Below, piece after piece: positions 36,543 to 45,363 of a stretch of DNA of 64,000 bases. A model generated the notes under the pieces. It was not told where the DNA came from. It did not search any database and worked only from the letters and a program-made list of their open reading frames with translations. The position numbers were made by a program, and so were the translations under genes. Numbering within the stretch: the stretch's first letter is position 1; every line of letters starts with the position of its first letter. Origin of the DNA: Thiopseudomonas sp. (lineage in GTDB: Bacteria; Pseudomonadota; Gammaproteobacteria; Pseudomonadales; Pseudomonadaceae); assembly GCA_023228985.1 (NCBI GenBank), contig JALOAC010000004.1, forward strand, positions 101,750 to 165,749, read 5' to 3'.

Positions 36543-37871
36543 CTAATTGTTTGTTTTGAATATCTTTTCTTGCCAAAACATAGTTTTGTGTTTTATTTCT
36601 TCTACATTCATACGTAACAGCTGACGGTTGGCGAGTAACTGTTTTCCACCGACCCACACATGCTCAACTTGCTCGCTGCTGGCGGCATAAATAAGTTGTG
36701 AAACCGGATCGTAGACAGGCTGGGTTGCAAGAGCCGACAGATTAACACTGACCAAGTCAGCCAGCTTGCTCACTTCTAAACTACCAACCAGCTGCTCCAT
36801 GCCTAAGGCGCGCGCACCGTTCAAGGTTGCCATACGCAGCGCTTGGTGAGCGTTGAGTGCGCTAGCATCGTTGGCCACTGCTTTAGCCAGTAGAGCAGCG
36901 GTGCGGGTTTCCTCGAGCAGGTTCAGGTTGTTGTTACTGGCCGCACCATCGGTGCCTATGGCGACATTAATACCCGCCTGCCATAAGCGCTCAACTGGGC
37001 AAAAACCGCTGGCAAGCTTAAGGTTCGATTCTGGGCAGTGAATAACGCTGCAGTTATGTTGCACCAATAGCTCAATATCCTCGTTATTTACCTGCGTCAT
37101 ATGCACGGCTTGGAAACGCGGGCCGAGTAAACCCAGTTTAGCCAAACGTGCTAATGGCCGCTGTCCGTATTTATCCAGACTCTCCTGTACTTCATGCGCA
37201 GATTCATGCACATGCATTTGTATTGGGATATCTAATTGATTGGCTAGGGTGAGTATCTTGCTGAGGTTCTCGTCATTAACGGTGTAGGGCGCGTGCGGGC
37301 CAAAACCAATCTGGATACGTGGGTGGTGTTTAAAATCATCAAACAGGCTTAAACCCTGACGTATAGCCTCATCTGTATCCCGTGCGCCGGGCATCGGGAA
37401 GTTTATAATGGGCATGTTGATTTGCGCACGAATACCGCTGTGGTGCACCTGTTGGCACAGGATTTCTGGATAAAAATACATATCAGAAAAACAGGTAATG
37501 CCGTTGAGCAGTTGCTCGGCAATCGCCAGTTCTGCGCCATCCTGAACAAACTGCTCATTAACCCACTTGGACTCAGCCGGCCAGATATGTTCTTGCAACC
37601 AAGTATGCAAGGGCAGGTCATCAGCCAGCCCCCTAAACAAGGACATGGCCGCATGGCCGTGCGCATTAACTAATCCCGGCATAAGCAGGCTTTCTGGCAG
37701 CTCTAGTACCTGCGTTGCAGGATGCTTGAGTGCTTGTTCGCGAGGCGCAATCAGGCTGATTTTATCGCCGCTTATGCCTAGTGCGTAATGGCTAAGCACG
37801 ACACCGGCAGGCTCAACAGGTACCAGCCATCTGGGTAGAATAAGTAAGTCTAGGTGCGCTCGTGATGTCAT
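36543..37871 (-). CDS. mtaD: TRZ/ATZ-family amidohydrolase, probable methylthioadenosine/SAH deaminase
   Basis: A 442-aa metal-dependent hydrolase with NAHGHAAMS (metal-binding HxH near 70), QMHVHES, HMTQ and GTDGAASNN (metal Asp near 300). The Pseudomonas gene divergent from mtnA deaminates 5'-methylthioadenosine to 5'-methylthioinosine, starting that organism's route of methionine salvage, and the layout here is the same. S-adenosylhomocysteine or other substrates are possible. Confidence 0.85.
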   Translation of the reverse strand: MTSRAHLDLLILPRWLVPVEPAGVVLSHYALGISGDKISLIAPREQALKHPATQVLELPESLLMPGLVNAHGHAAMSLFRGLADDLPLHTWLQEHIWPAESKWVNEQFVQDGAELAIAEQLLNGITCFSDMYFYPEILCQQVHHSGIRAQINMPIINFPMPGARDTDEAIRQGLSLFDDFKHHPRIQIGFGPHAPYTVNDENLSKILTLANQLDIPIQMHVHESAHEVQESLDKYGQRPLARLAKLGLLGPRFQAVHMTQVNNEDIELLVQHNCSVIHCPESNLKLASGFCPVERLWQAGINVAIGTDGAASNNNLNLLEETRTAALLAKAVANDASALNAHQALRMATLNGARALGMEQLVGSLEVSKLADLVSVNLSALATQPVYDPVSQLIYAASSEQVEHVWVGGKQLLANRQLLRMNVEEIKHKTMFWQEKIFKTNN

Positions 37872-38083
37872 GCCGAAAAAGTCCTTGGAATATTCAAGTG
37901 GCAGAGTATAGCCAAAGCAACAGCAAGAGAGCAGCTGGCAAGATAGGAATTTCAGTTAATCGCCGAGGATGAAGGACGTTTGTCAGTAATACCGACTAAA
38001 GCAAGTCATTCTGTTGTGCTAGGTACAGGCACTTTTTTCACGCATCCTTTATACTGCACCGCATTTTTCTACGGGTGAAAACG

Positions 38084-39163
38084 ATGCGTGAACAACTAGT
38101 AGCAGCTGAACGAATTAAGGCGCTGGAATGGAAGGGGGGTGCTTTATGGTTGCTGGATCAACGAGTACTGCCTTTAAGTGAAAGCTGGATTGAGTGCCAA
38201 ACCTCAGCGCAAGTGACCCGTGCCATTACCGATATGGTGGTACGCGGTGCACCGGCTATTGGCATAGCCGCCGCTTTTGCTGTGGTATTGGCGGCGCAGC
38301 AGCGCTATCAGGATGATCCGCACGGCTGGCGCAGTGCCATGGAAGAGGATTTGCAGCAGTTGGCTGCATCCAGACCCACAGCCGTCAATTTATTTTGGGC
38401 TATTGAGCGTATGCGCAGTGTCTTAGCTAAAGTTCCTGCCCAAACCTCCCCTTTGCCTCTGCTGGAGCAGGCGGCGCTAGAGATTTATCACAGCGATCGT
38501 GAAGCCAATTTGATTATGGCGCAGCTGGGGATGGAGGTTATTCGACATCATTGCGAAGCGCCTCAGCACGTATTGACCCACTGCAATACCGGGGCCTTGG
38601 CAACCGGCGGTTTCGGCACAGCTTTAGGCGTTGTGCGCGCAGCGTACTTGGCAGGTTTGGTCGGTCATGTGCATGTGGATGAAACTCGCCCTTGGTTGCA
38701 AGGCTCGCGTTTAACCGCTTGGGAGCTAGCCAGCGATAAAATTCCGTTAACGGTGAACGCTGACTCAGCCGCTGCACATTTATTGCGCGAAGGTGATATT
38801 ACGTGGGTGATTGTGGGGGCGGATCGCATTACGGCCAATGGCGATGTGGCCAACAAGATAGGTACGTATCAGCTATCGGTATTAGCCCGCTATCACGATG
38901 TACGTTTGATGGTGGTCGCGCCCAGTTCAACGATTGATATGCAACTGCAAACAGGCGCCGATATCGTGATTGAAGAACGCACGGCCGATGAGCTGTTTAC
39001 AGTAGCGGGAGTGCAAATAGCTGCATCTGTGCCTGCGTTTAATCCAGTGTTTGATGTGACTCCAGCACATTTGGTGGATGTAATAGTGACCGAGCGTGGA
39101 GTGGTTGAGCAGCCCACGTTGGAGAAAATGCAGCAGTTAATGAGCCATGCAGCGCTGCACTGA
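38084..39163 (+). CDS. mtnA: Methylthioribose-1-phosphate isomerase MtnA
   Basis: Converts methylthioribose-1-P to methylthioribulose-1-P in methionine salvage. The 359-aa protein shows RGAPAIGIAAAFA near 50, HCNTGALATGGFGTALG (catalytic Cys near 165) and the catalytic Asp in VGADRI near 245. I start at ATG 38084 (MREQLVAAERIKALEW) rather than at the GTG at 38075, on family resemblance. It is divergent from the MTA deaminase gene. A TATACT box at 38050-38055 may be its -10. Confidence 0.92.
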   Translation: MREQLVAAERIKALEWKGGALWLLDQRVLPLSESWIECQTSAQVTRAITDMVVRGAPAIGIAAAFAVVLAAQQRYQDDPHGWRSAMEEDLQQLAASRPTAVNLFWAIERMRSVLAKVPAQTSPLPLLEQAALEIYHSDREANLIMAQLGMEVIRHHCEAPQHVLTHCNTGALATGGFGTALGVVRAAYLAGLVGHVHVDETRPWLQGSRLTAWELASDKIPLTVNADSAAAHLLREGDITWVIVGADRITANGDVANKIGTYQLSVLARYHDVRLMVVAPSSTIDMQLQTGADIVIEERTADELFTVAGVQIAASVPAFNPVFDVTPAHLVDVIVTERGVVEQPTLEKMQQLMSHAALH

Positions 39164-39248
39164 GTGCCAGCGATGAAGCCTAAGCAAGGATATTAAGTCA
39201 ATGGTTTCACAACTACAACGCACCCCTAGGCGCGACTAAAGCTAAATG

Positions 39249-39257
39249 TGCTATACT
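39249..39257 (+). promoter_or_regulatory. Extended -10 promoter of gyrA
   Basis: TGC-TATACT lies about 46 bp upstream of the gyrA start. The extended -10 TG compensates for a poor -35 (around 39229). Confidence 0.5.
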
Positions 39258-39302
39258 TCGCCAGTTAAATTGCATCACTAATCAATAAGGAACCATGCTT
39301 CC

Positions 39303-42044
39303 ATGGGTGACATAGCCAAAGAAATTTTGCCGATCAGCATCGAAGATGAGATGCGTCAATCCTACCTCGACTATGCCATGAGCGTAATCGTGGGCCGTGC
39401 ATTACCCGATGCGCGTGACGGTTTAAAACCCGTACACCGTCGCGTTCTATTTGCGATGAAAGAACTGGGTAATGACTGGAACAAACCCTACAAGAAATCT
39501 GCCCGTGTGGTGGGTGATGTTATCGGTAAATATCACCCGCACGGTGATAGTGCTGTATACGACACCATTGTACGGATGGCGCAGCCATTTTCATTGCGCT
39601 ACATGCTGGTAGATGGTCAGGGTAACTTTGGTTCGGTTGATGGTGATAGCGCTGCAGCAATGCGTTATACCGAAGTGCGTATGGCTAAGTTAGCGCACGA
39701 ATTGCTAGCTGACTTGGATAAAGAAACCGTTGACTGGGTACCCAACTACGATGGTACCGAGCAAATCCCGGCGGTTATGCCGACAAAAGTTCCCAACCTA
39801 CTAATCAACGGCTCTTCTGGTATTGCGGTGGGTATGGCCACCAATATTCCACCTCACAACCTCACTGAAGTCATCGATGGTTGTTTAGCGCTGATTGAGA
39901 ACCCCGAGCTTAGCGTTGATGAGTTGATGCAGTTCATTCCCGGGCCGGACTTCCCAACGGCGGCGATTATTAATGGTCGCGCCGGTATTATCGAAGCCTA
40001 TCGCACGGGTCGTGGCCGTGTGCATATTCGTGCGCGCACTGAAATTGAAGACATTGATAAAGTTGGCGGTCGTCAGCAAATCATCATTAACGAGCTGCCC
40101 TATCAGGTCAACAAAGCTAGGCTGATTGAGAAAATCGCCGAGCTAGTTAAAGAAAAGAAAATCGAAGGTATCAGTGAATTACGTGATGAGTCTGATAAAG
40201 ACGGTATGCGCGTTGTCATTGAGTTGCGTCGTGGTGAAGTGCCAGAGGTAGTGTTGAATAACCTCTATGCGCAAACCCAAATGCAAACGGTGTTTGGTAT
40301 TAACACGGTTGCACTGGTTGACGGTCGGCCGCGCTTGCTGAATCTTAAGGACCTGCTTGAAGTGTTTGTGCGTCACCGCCGCGAAGTGGTGACCCGCCGT
40401 ACGGTATTTGAACTACGCAAAGCACGTGAGCGCGGCCATATTTTAGAAGGTCAAGCAGTTGCATTATCCAACATTGATCCCGTTATTGAACTGATTAAAA
40501 AATCACCCACACCAGCAGAGGCTAGAGAGCGCTTATTGGCGGTGGGCTGGGCATCAGGCTCTGTGGTGGAAATGGTTGAGCGCGCTGGCGCAGAATCATG
40601 CCGCCCTGACGGACTTGCTGAGCAGTATGGCTTGCGTGAAGGGCTGTATTACCTATCGCCAGAACAAGCGCAAGCCATTCTAGAATTACGCTTACACCGT
40701 TTAACTGGGCTGGAGCATGAAAAACTGCTCATCGAATACCAAGAAATCCTGCAACAGATAGGCGAGTTATTGGCTATTTTAGGTAGCGAAGAGCGTTTGC
40801 TTGAAGTGATTTGTGAAGAGCTGCAGCAGATTAAACGCGACTATGGTGATGTGCGTCGTACGGAAATCTGCGCATCACAGGTTGATTTGACCATTGCTGA
40901 CCTGATTCCTGAAGAAGAGCGTGTAGTGACTATCTCGCACGGTGGTTATGCCAAGAGTCAGCCGCTTGAGGTGTATCAAGCACAACGTCGTGGTGGTCGT
41001 GGCAAGTCAGCCACAGGCGTTAAAGAAGAAGATTATATCGAGCATCTATTGGTAGCTAACAGCCATGCCACACTGTTGCTGTTCTCCAGTAAAGGTAAAG
41101 TGTACTGGCTGCGTACCTTTGAAATCCCGGAAGCGTCGCGCACCTCGCGTGGTCGCCCGATGGTTAACCTGCTTCCACTGGAAGAAGGCGAGCGTATTAC
41201 CGCGATGCTGGAAATTGACCTAGAAGCACTTAATGCACAAGCCGGTGAAGACGACAATGATGACGATGAGGCTATCGAGGTCGTGGATATTGCAGTTGAG
41301 CTGGATGAAGACGACAGCACAGATGATCTAGAGTATGACGAAGCCGACGGTGCCTACATCTTTATGGCTACCGCCAAAGGTACAGTCAAGAAAACACCAC
41401 TCATTCAGTTCCGTCGCCCGCGTAGCTCAGGTCTGATTGCCTTGCGCTTAGATGAGGGGGATACCCTGATTGCTGCAGCTATTACTGATGGCTCCAAGCA
41501 TGTCATGCTGTTCTCTGACGGCGGCAAAGTGATTCGTTTCAAAGAAAGCAAAGTTCGCCAAATGGGTCGTACGGCTCGTGGTGTGCGCGGTATGCGTTTA
41601 CCAGAAGGGCAACGCTTAATCTCCATGCTAATTCCTGAGCAAGAAGCTTACATCCTGACAGCTTCAGAAAAAGGCTATGGCAAGCGCACCTCGCTTAGCG
41701 AGTTCCCATTGCGTGGACGTGGCGGGCAGGGTGTTATCGCGCAGGTTCAGAATGAGCGTAACGGCATATTGGTTGGCGCGGTGCAGGTGCATGACGGAGA
41801 AGAAATTATGTTGATTTCTGATCAAGGCACCCTAGTGCGCACTCGTGTTGATGAGGTTTCCAGCCAATCGCGTAATACTCAAGGTGTCACCCTAATTCGT
41901 TTGTCCAAGGATGAGCACTTGGTGGGTATTGAGCGTGTGCAAGAGCCTTCTGATACTGATGAGCTACAACTTGATGAGACCGAAACTGATACCGATACCG
42001 ATGTCGCGCAGGACTCAACAGAATCTGCAACCAATCAAGAGTAA
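39303..42044 (+). CDS. gyrA: DNA gyrase subunit A
   Basis: GyrA cuts and rejoins DNA during supercoiling. The 913-aa chain has the winged-helix/tower core with catalytic Y122 (AAMRYTEVR) and the quinolone-resistance region HPHGDSAVYD with S83 and D87, the susceptible form. The GyrA-box QRRGGRGK (near 562) lies in the C-terminal beta-pinwheel. A strongly acidic insert (about residues 650-680) and an Asp/Glu/Thr-rich tail make it longer than E. coli GyrA; such inserts are usual in Pseudomonas. Confidence 0.97.
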   Translation: MGDIAKEILPISIEDEMRQSYLDYAMSVIVGRALPDARDGLKPVHRRVLFAMKELGNDWNKPYKKSARVVGDVIGKYHPHGDSAVYDTIVRMAQPFSLRYMLVDGQGNFGSVDGDSAAAMRYTEVRMAKLAHELLADLDKETVDWVPNYDGTEQIPAVMPTKVPNLLINGSSGIAVGMATNIPPHNLTEVIDGCLALIENPELSVDELMQFIPGPDFPTAAIINGRAGIIEAYRTGRGRVHIRARTEIEDIDKVGGRQQIIINELPYQVNKARLIEKIAELVKEKKIEGISELRDESDKDGMRVVIELRRGEVPEVVLNNLYAQTQMQTVFGINTVALVDGRPRLLNLKDLLEVFVRHRREVVTRRTVFELRKARERGHILEGQAVALSNIDPVIELIKKSPTPAEARERLLAVGWASGSVVEMVERAGAESCRPDGLAEQYGLREGLYYLSPEQAQAILELRLHRLTGLEHEKLLIEYQEILQQIGELLAILGSEERLLEVICEELQQIKRDYGDVRRTEICASQVDLTIADLIPEEERVVTISHGGYAKSQPLEVYQAQRRGGRGKSATGVKEEDYIEHLLVANSHATLLLFSSKGKVYWLRTFEIPEASRTSRGRPMVNLLPLEEGERITAMLEIDLEALNAQAGEDDNDDDEAIEVVDIAVELDEDDSTDDLEYDEADGAYIFMATAKGTVKKTPLIQFRRPRSSGLIALRLDEGDTLIAAAITDGSKHVMLFSDGGKVIRFKESKVRQMGRTARGVRGMRLPEGQRLISMLIPEQEAYILTASEKGYGKRTSLSEFPLRGRGGQGVIAQVQNERNGILVGAVQVHDGEEIMLISDQGTLVRTRVDEVSSQSRNTQGVTLIRLSKDEHLVGIERVQEPSDTDELQLDETETDTDTDVAQDSTESATNQE

Positions 42045-42050
42045 AACTCC

Positions 42051-43136
42051 ATGACTAAAAGAGCCTATAACTTTTGCGCAGGCCCTGCGGCACTTCCTGA
42101 GGCGGTGCTAAAACAGGCACAAAAAGAGCTGCTAGATTGGCAGGGTAAAGGCGTTTCCGTTATGGAAATGAGCCATCGCAGTGATGAGTTTGTGGGAATC
42201 GCGAACCAGGCAGAGCAAGATCTGCGCGATTTGTTGAGCATCCCTGAGCACTACAAAGTGCTGTTTATGCAGGGCGGTGCCAGTCAACAATTTGCACAAA
42301 TCCCACTGAATTTTTTGCCGGAAAGCAGCAGCGCTGATTATATCGATACCGGTATTTGGTCACGCAAAAGCATTGATGAAGCCCAGCGTTATGGAAATAT
42401 CAATGTGGCTGCTTCTGCTAAAAAATATGACTATTTTTCCATTCCTGGACAAAACGAATGGCAGCTAAATAAGCAAGCTGCCTATGTGCATTACACCACC
42501 AATGAAACTATTGGTGGTCTGCAGTTTGATTGGATTCCTGAAACAGGCGATGTACCGCTGATCGTGGATATGTCTTCCGATATTTTATCTCGACCGGTAG
42601 ATATAAGCCGTTTTGGCATGATCTACGCGGGCGCACAAAAAAATATTGGCCCTAGCGGTCTGGTCGTCGCCATTGTGCGCGAAGACTTGCTGGGTAAGGC
42701 GCGCGCTAGCTGCCCAACTATGCTTGATTATAAAGTGGCAGCGGACAACGGTTCGATGTACAACACGCCACCTACGTTCTCATGGTACTTATCCGGACTG
42801 GTATTTAAGTGGCTTAAAGAGCAGGGCGGTGTCGAAGGTATGGCTAAGCTTAACTTTGAGAAACAACGCTTGCTCTATGAGTACATTGATAAGAGTGACT
42901 TTTATACTAACCCAATCAGTAAAAATGCCCGTTCGTGGATGAATATTCCGTTTCGTTTGGCGGATGCACGTTTGGAGCAAGCATTTTTAGCCGGTGCGCA
43001 AGAGCGAGCATTACTTAACCTGCAGGGTCACCGCTCAGTTGGCGGCATGCGCGCTTCAATTTATAACGCAGTCCCGATGGCTGCCGTAGAAGCATTGATT
43101 GACTATATGCAAGCCTTTGAGAAGGAAAAAGCCTAA
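42051..43136 (+). CDS. serC: Phosphoserine aminotransferase SerC
   Basis: PLP enzyme that makes phosphoserine for serine synthesis and acts in pyridoxine synthesis. The 361-aa protein starts NFCAGPAALPEAVL and has the PLP-lysine motif YAGAQKNIGPSGL near 197-205. It lies 6 bp after gyrA and abuts pheA, opening the serine/aromatic cluster shared by Pseudomonas. Confidence 0.96.
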   Translation: MTKRAYNFCAGPAALPEAVLKQAQKELLDWQGKGVSVMEMSHRSDEFVGIANQAEQDLRDLLSIPEHYKVLFMQGGASQQFAQIPLNFLPESSSADYIDTGIWSRKSIDEAQRYGNINVAASAKKYDYFSIPGQNEWQLNKQAAYVHYTTNETIGGLQFDWIPETGDVPLIVDMSSDILSRPVDISRFGMIYAGAQKNIGPSGLVVAIVREDLLGKARASCPTMLDYKVAADNGSMYNTPPTFSWYLSGLVFKWLKEQGGVEGMAKLNFEKQRLLYEYIDKSDFYTNPISKNARSWMNIPFRLADARLEQAFLAGAQERALLNLQGHRSVGGMRASIYNAVPMAAVEALIDYMQAFEKEKA

Positions 43137-44231
43137 ATGAGTGAACAAGAATTACAGGCGTTGCGAGTACGTATTGATAGTCTTGATGAGAAGATCCTTG
43201 AGCTAATCAATGAGCGTGCCAGCTGTGCCCAAGAAGTGGGGCGAGTTAAAGAAGCTAACCTCACTGAAGGTGAGCAGCCTATGTTTTACCGACCTGAGCG
43301 CGAAGCTCAGGTGCTAAAGCGTATTATGGAGCTGAACAAAGGCCCGCTAGATGATGAAGTCACAGCACGTCTATTTCGCGAAATCATGTCGGCCTGCCTT
43401 GCATTAGAAAAGCCATTAACGATCGCTTATCTAGGCCCGGAGGGTACCTTCTCGCACGCTGCGGCATTAAAGCATTTCGGTCAGTCTGTGACAGCCAAAC
43501 CTATGGCGGCCATTGATGAGATTTTTCGTGAGGTGGTGGCAGGAGCGATAAGCTACGGCATAGTGCCGGTCGAAAACTCGACCGAAGGCGCGATTAACCA
43601 CACGCTAGACAGCTTCTTGGAGCACGATATCTCCATTTGTGGCGAGGTCGAACTGCGTATCCATCACCACTTGCTGGTGGGTGAAAATACTAAAACCGAT
43701 CACATTACCCGTATTTACTCTCATGCGCAGTCATTGGCGCAGTGTCGTAAGTGGTTGGATGCGCATTATCCAAATGTTGAGCGCGTCGCCGTTTCTAGCA
43801 ACGCTGAGGCGGCTAAACGAGTGAAGAGTGAGTGGAATAGCGCAGCAATCGCTGGTGATATGGCGGCGCAACTCTATGGCTTGACTGTTCTGGCTGAAAA
43901 AATTGAAGACCGCCCAGATAATTCAACACGCTTTTTGATTATTGGTAATGACGCAGTGCCGCCATCAGGTGAGGATAAAACCTCCGTAATTGTTTCGGTA
44001 AGCAATAAGCCCGGTGCTCTGCACGAGCTGTTGATACCTTTCCATGACAACGGTGTTGACTTAACCCGTATTGAAACCCGTCCATCTCGCAGCGGTAAGT
44101 GGACCTATGTGTTCTTTATCGATTTAGTTGGCCACCAAATGAGTCCGCTAGTAAAGGACGCGCTTGAGAAAATTACCGCAAAATCGGTGGGCGTCAAAGT
44201 ATTGGGCTCTTATCCAAAGGCTGTGCTCTAA
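43137..44231 (+). CDS. pheA: P-protein: chorismate mutase / prephenate dehydratase
   Basis: A bifunctional enzyme of phenylalanine synthesis. The 364-aa protein has an AroQ chorismate mutase domain (about 1-90, RIDSLDEKILELINERA), prephenate dehydratase (about 94-270, AYLGPEGTFSHAA, with the DNSTRFLII catalytic TRF motif) and a C-terminal ACT domain (VSNKPGALHELL, ESRP-like ETRPSR) for Phe feedback. The ATG directly follows the serC stop. Confidence 0.96.
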   Translation: MSEQELQALRVRIDSLDEKILELINERASCAQEVGRVKEANLTEGEQPMFYRPEREAQVLKRIMELNKGPLDDEVTARLFREIMSACLALEKPLTIAYLGPEGTFSHAAALKHFGQSVTAKPMAAIDEIFREVVAGAISYGIVPVENSTEGAINHTLDSFLEHDISICGEVELRIHHHLLVGENTKTDHITRIYSHAQSLAQCRKWLDAHYPNVERVAVSSNAEAAKRVKSEWNSAAIAGDMAAQLYGLTVLAEKIEDRPDNSTRFLIIGNDAVPPSGEDKTSVIVSVSNKPGALHELLIPFHDNGVDLTRIETRPSRSGKWTYVFFIDLVGHQMSPLVKDALEKITAKSVGVKVLGSYPKAVL

Positions 44232-44250
44232 CTGAGCCAAAGGCAATTAT

Positions 44251-45363
44251 ATGACCTGTGATTTTTTAGCGTTGGCGCGTCCGAATCTGCAAGGGTTATC
44301 TCCCTATGTTCCGGGCAAGCCCATAGAAGAACTGGCGCGCGAGTTAGACTTAAACCCAGCTGATATTGTTAAGCTGGCCAGCAATGAAAACCCTTTAGGG
44401 CCTAGTCCTAAAGTGTTGGCTGCCATAGAAAAAGAACTGCCAGAGATAACCCGTTATCCTGACGGGAATGGCTTTATACTTAAGCAAAAATTGGCTGAGT
44501 ATTACACCGTTGAACCCGAGCAAATCACCTTGGGCAATGGCTCCAACGATATTTTGGACTTGGTAGCACAGGCTTGGCTTGCGCCAGGCTTGAACGCCGT
44601 GTTCAGTCAGTATGCGTTTGCCGTGTATCCAATCGCTACCACTATCGCAGGTGCCGAGAGTCGTGTTGTGCCTGCTAAAGACTATGGTCACGATCTGGAA
44701 GCGATGCTGCAAGCAATCGACGAAAACACCCGCGTCGTATTCGTAGCAAATCCTAATAACCCAACCGGGACTTGGTTTGATGTCAGCAGCCTCGAGCAGT
44801 TCTTAGTCAAGGTACCTGAGCATGTCATAGTCGTGCTGGATGAGGCCTATATAGAGTACGCCGCCAGCTCAGAGCTGCCGGACGGTATGAAATACTTGGC
44901 TGGTCACCCCAATTTAATTGTGAGTCGCACCTTTTCTAAAGCCTATGGTTTAGCCGGTTTACGGGTCGGCTACTCGATTTCCTCAGCGCAAATCGCCGAT
45001 GTCATTAATCGCATTCGTGAGCCCTTTAACGTCAACAGCTTGGCGTTAGTTGCCGCCTGCGCTGCACTGGACGATGAGGATTATTTATTCCGCAGCCGTC
45101 AGGCAAACGAGCAGGGTATGGAGCAGTTGGAGTCAGGACTGAATGCCTTGGGCTTACGATGGATTAACTCAAAGGGCAACTTTATTGCGGTTGATTTTCA
45201 ACAGGAAGCCAGCGCAATTAACCAAGCTTTGCTAGAGCGCGGAGTTATTGTGCGCCCAGTCGCAGGTTATGGCATGCCTAACTTTTTACGGGTTTCCATA
45301 GGTACTCATGAAGAAAACGCACGCTTTTTGACTGTACTAAAACAGATTTTATCCGATGGTTGA
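44251..45363 (+). CDS. hisC: Histidinol-phosphate aminotransferase (HisC2 type)
   Basis: A PLP aminotransferase acting on histidinol phosphate and probably aromatic keto acids. The 370-aa protein shows LASNENPLGPSP near 41-52, NPNNPTGTW near 170 and the PLP-lysine motif SRTFSKAYGLAGLRVGY near 228. A second hisC copy placed between pheA and tyrA-aroA is normal for Pseudomonas and points to an aromatic or prephenate aminotransferase role here (inference). Confidence 0.92.
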   Translation: MTCDFLALARPNLQGLSPYVPGKPIEELARELDLNPADIVKLASNENPLGPSPKVLAAIEKELPEITRYPDGNGFILKQKLAEYYTVEPEQITLGNGSNDILDLVAQAWLAPGLNAVFSQYAFAVYPIATTIAGAESRVVPAKDYGHDLEAMLQAIDENTRVVFVANPNNPTGTWFDVSSLEQFLVKVPEHVIVVLDEAYIEYAASSELPDGMKYLAGHPNLIVSRTFSKAYGLAGLRVGYSISSAQIADVINRIREPFNVNSLALVAACAALDDEDYLFRSRQANEQGMEQLESGLNALGLRWINSKGNFIAVDFQQEASAINQALLERGVIVRPVAGYGMPNFLRVSIGTHEENARFLTVLKQILSDG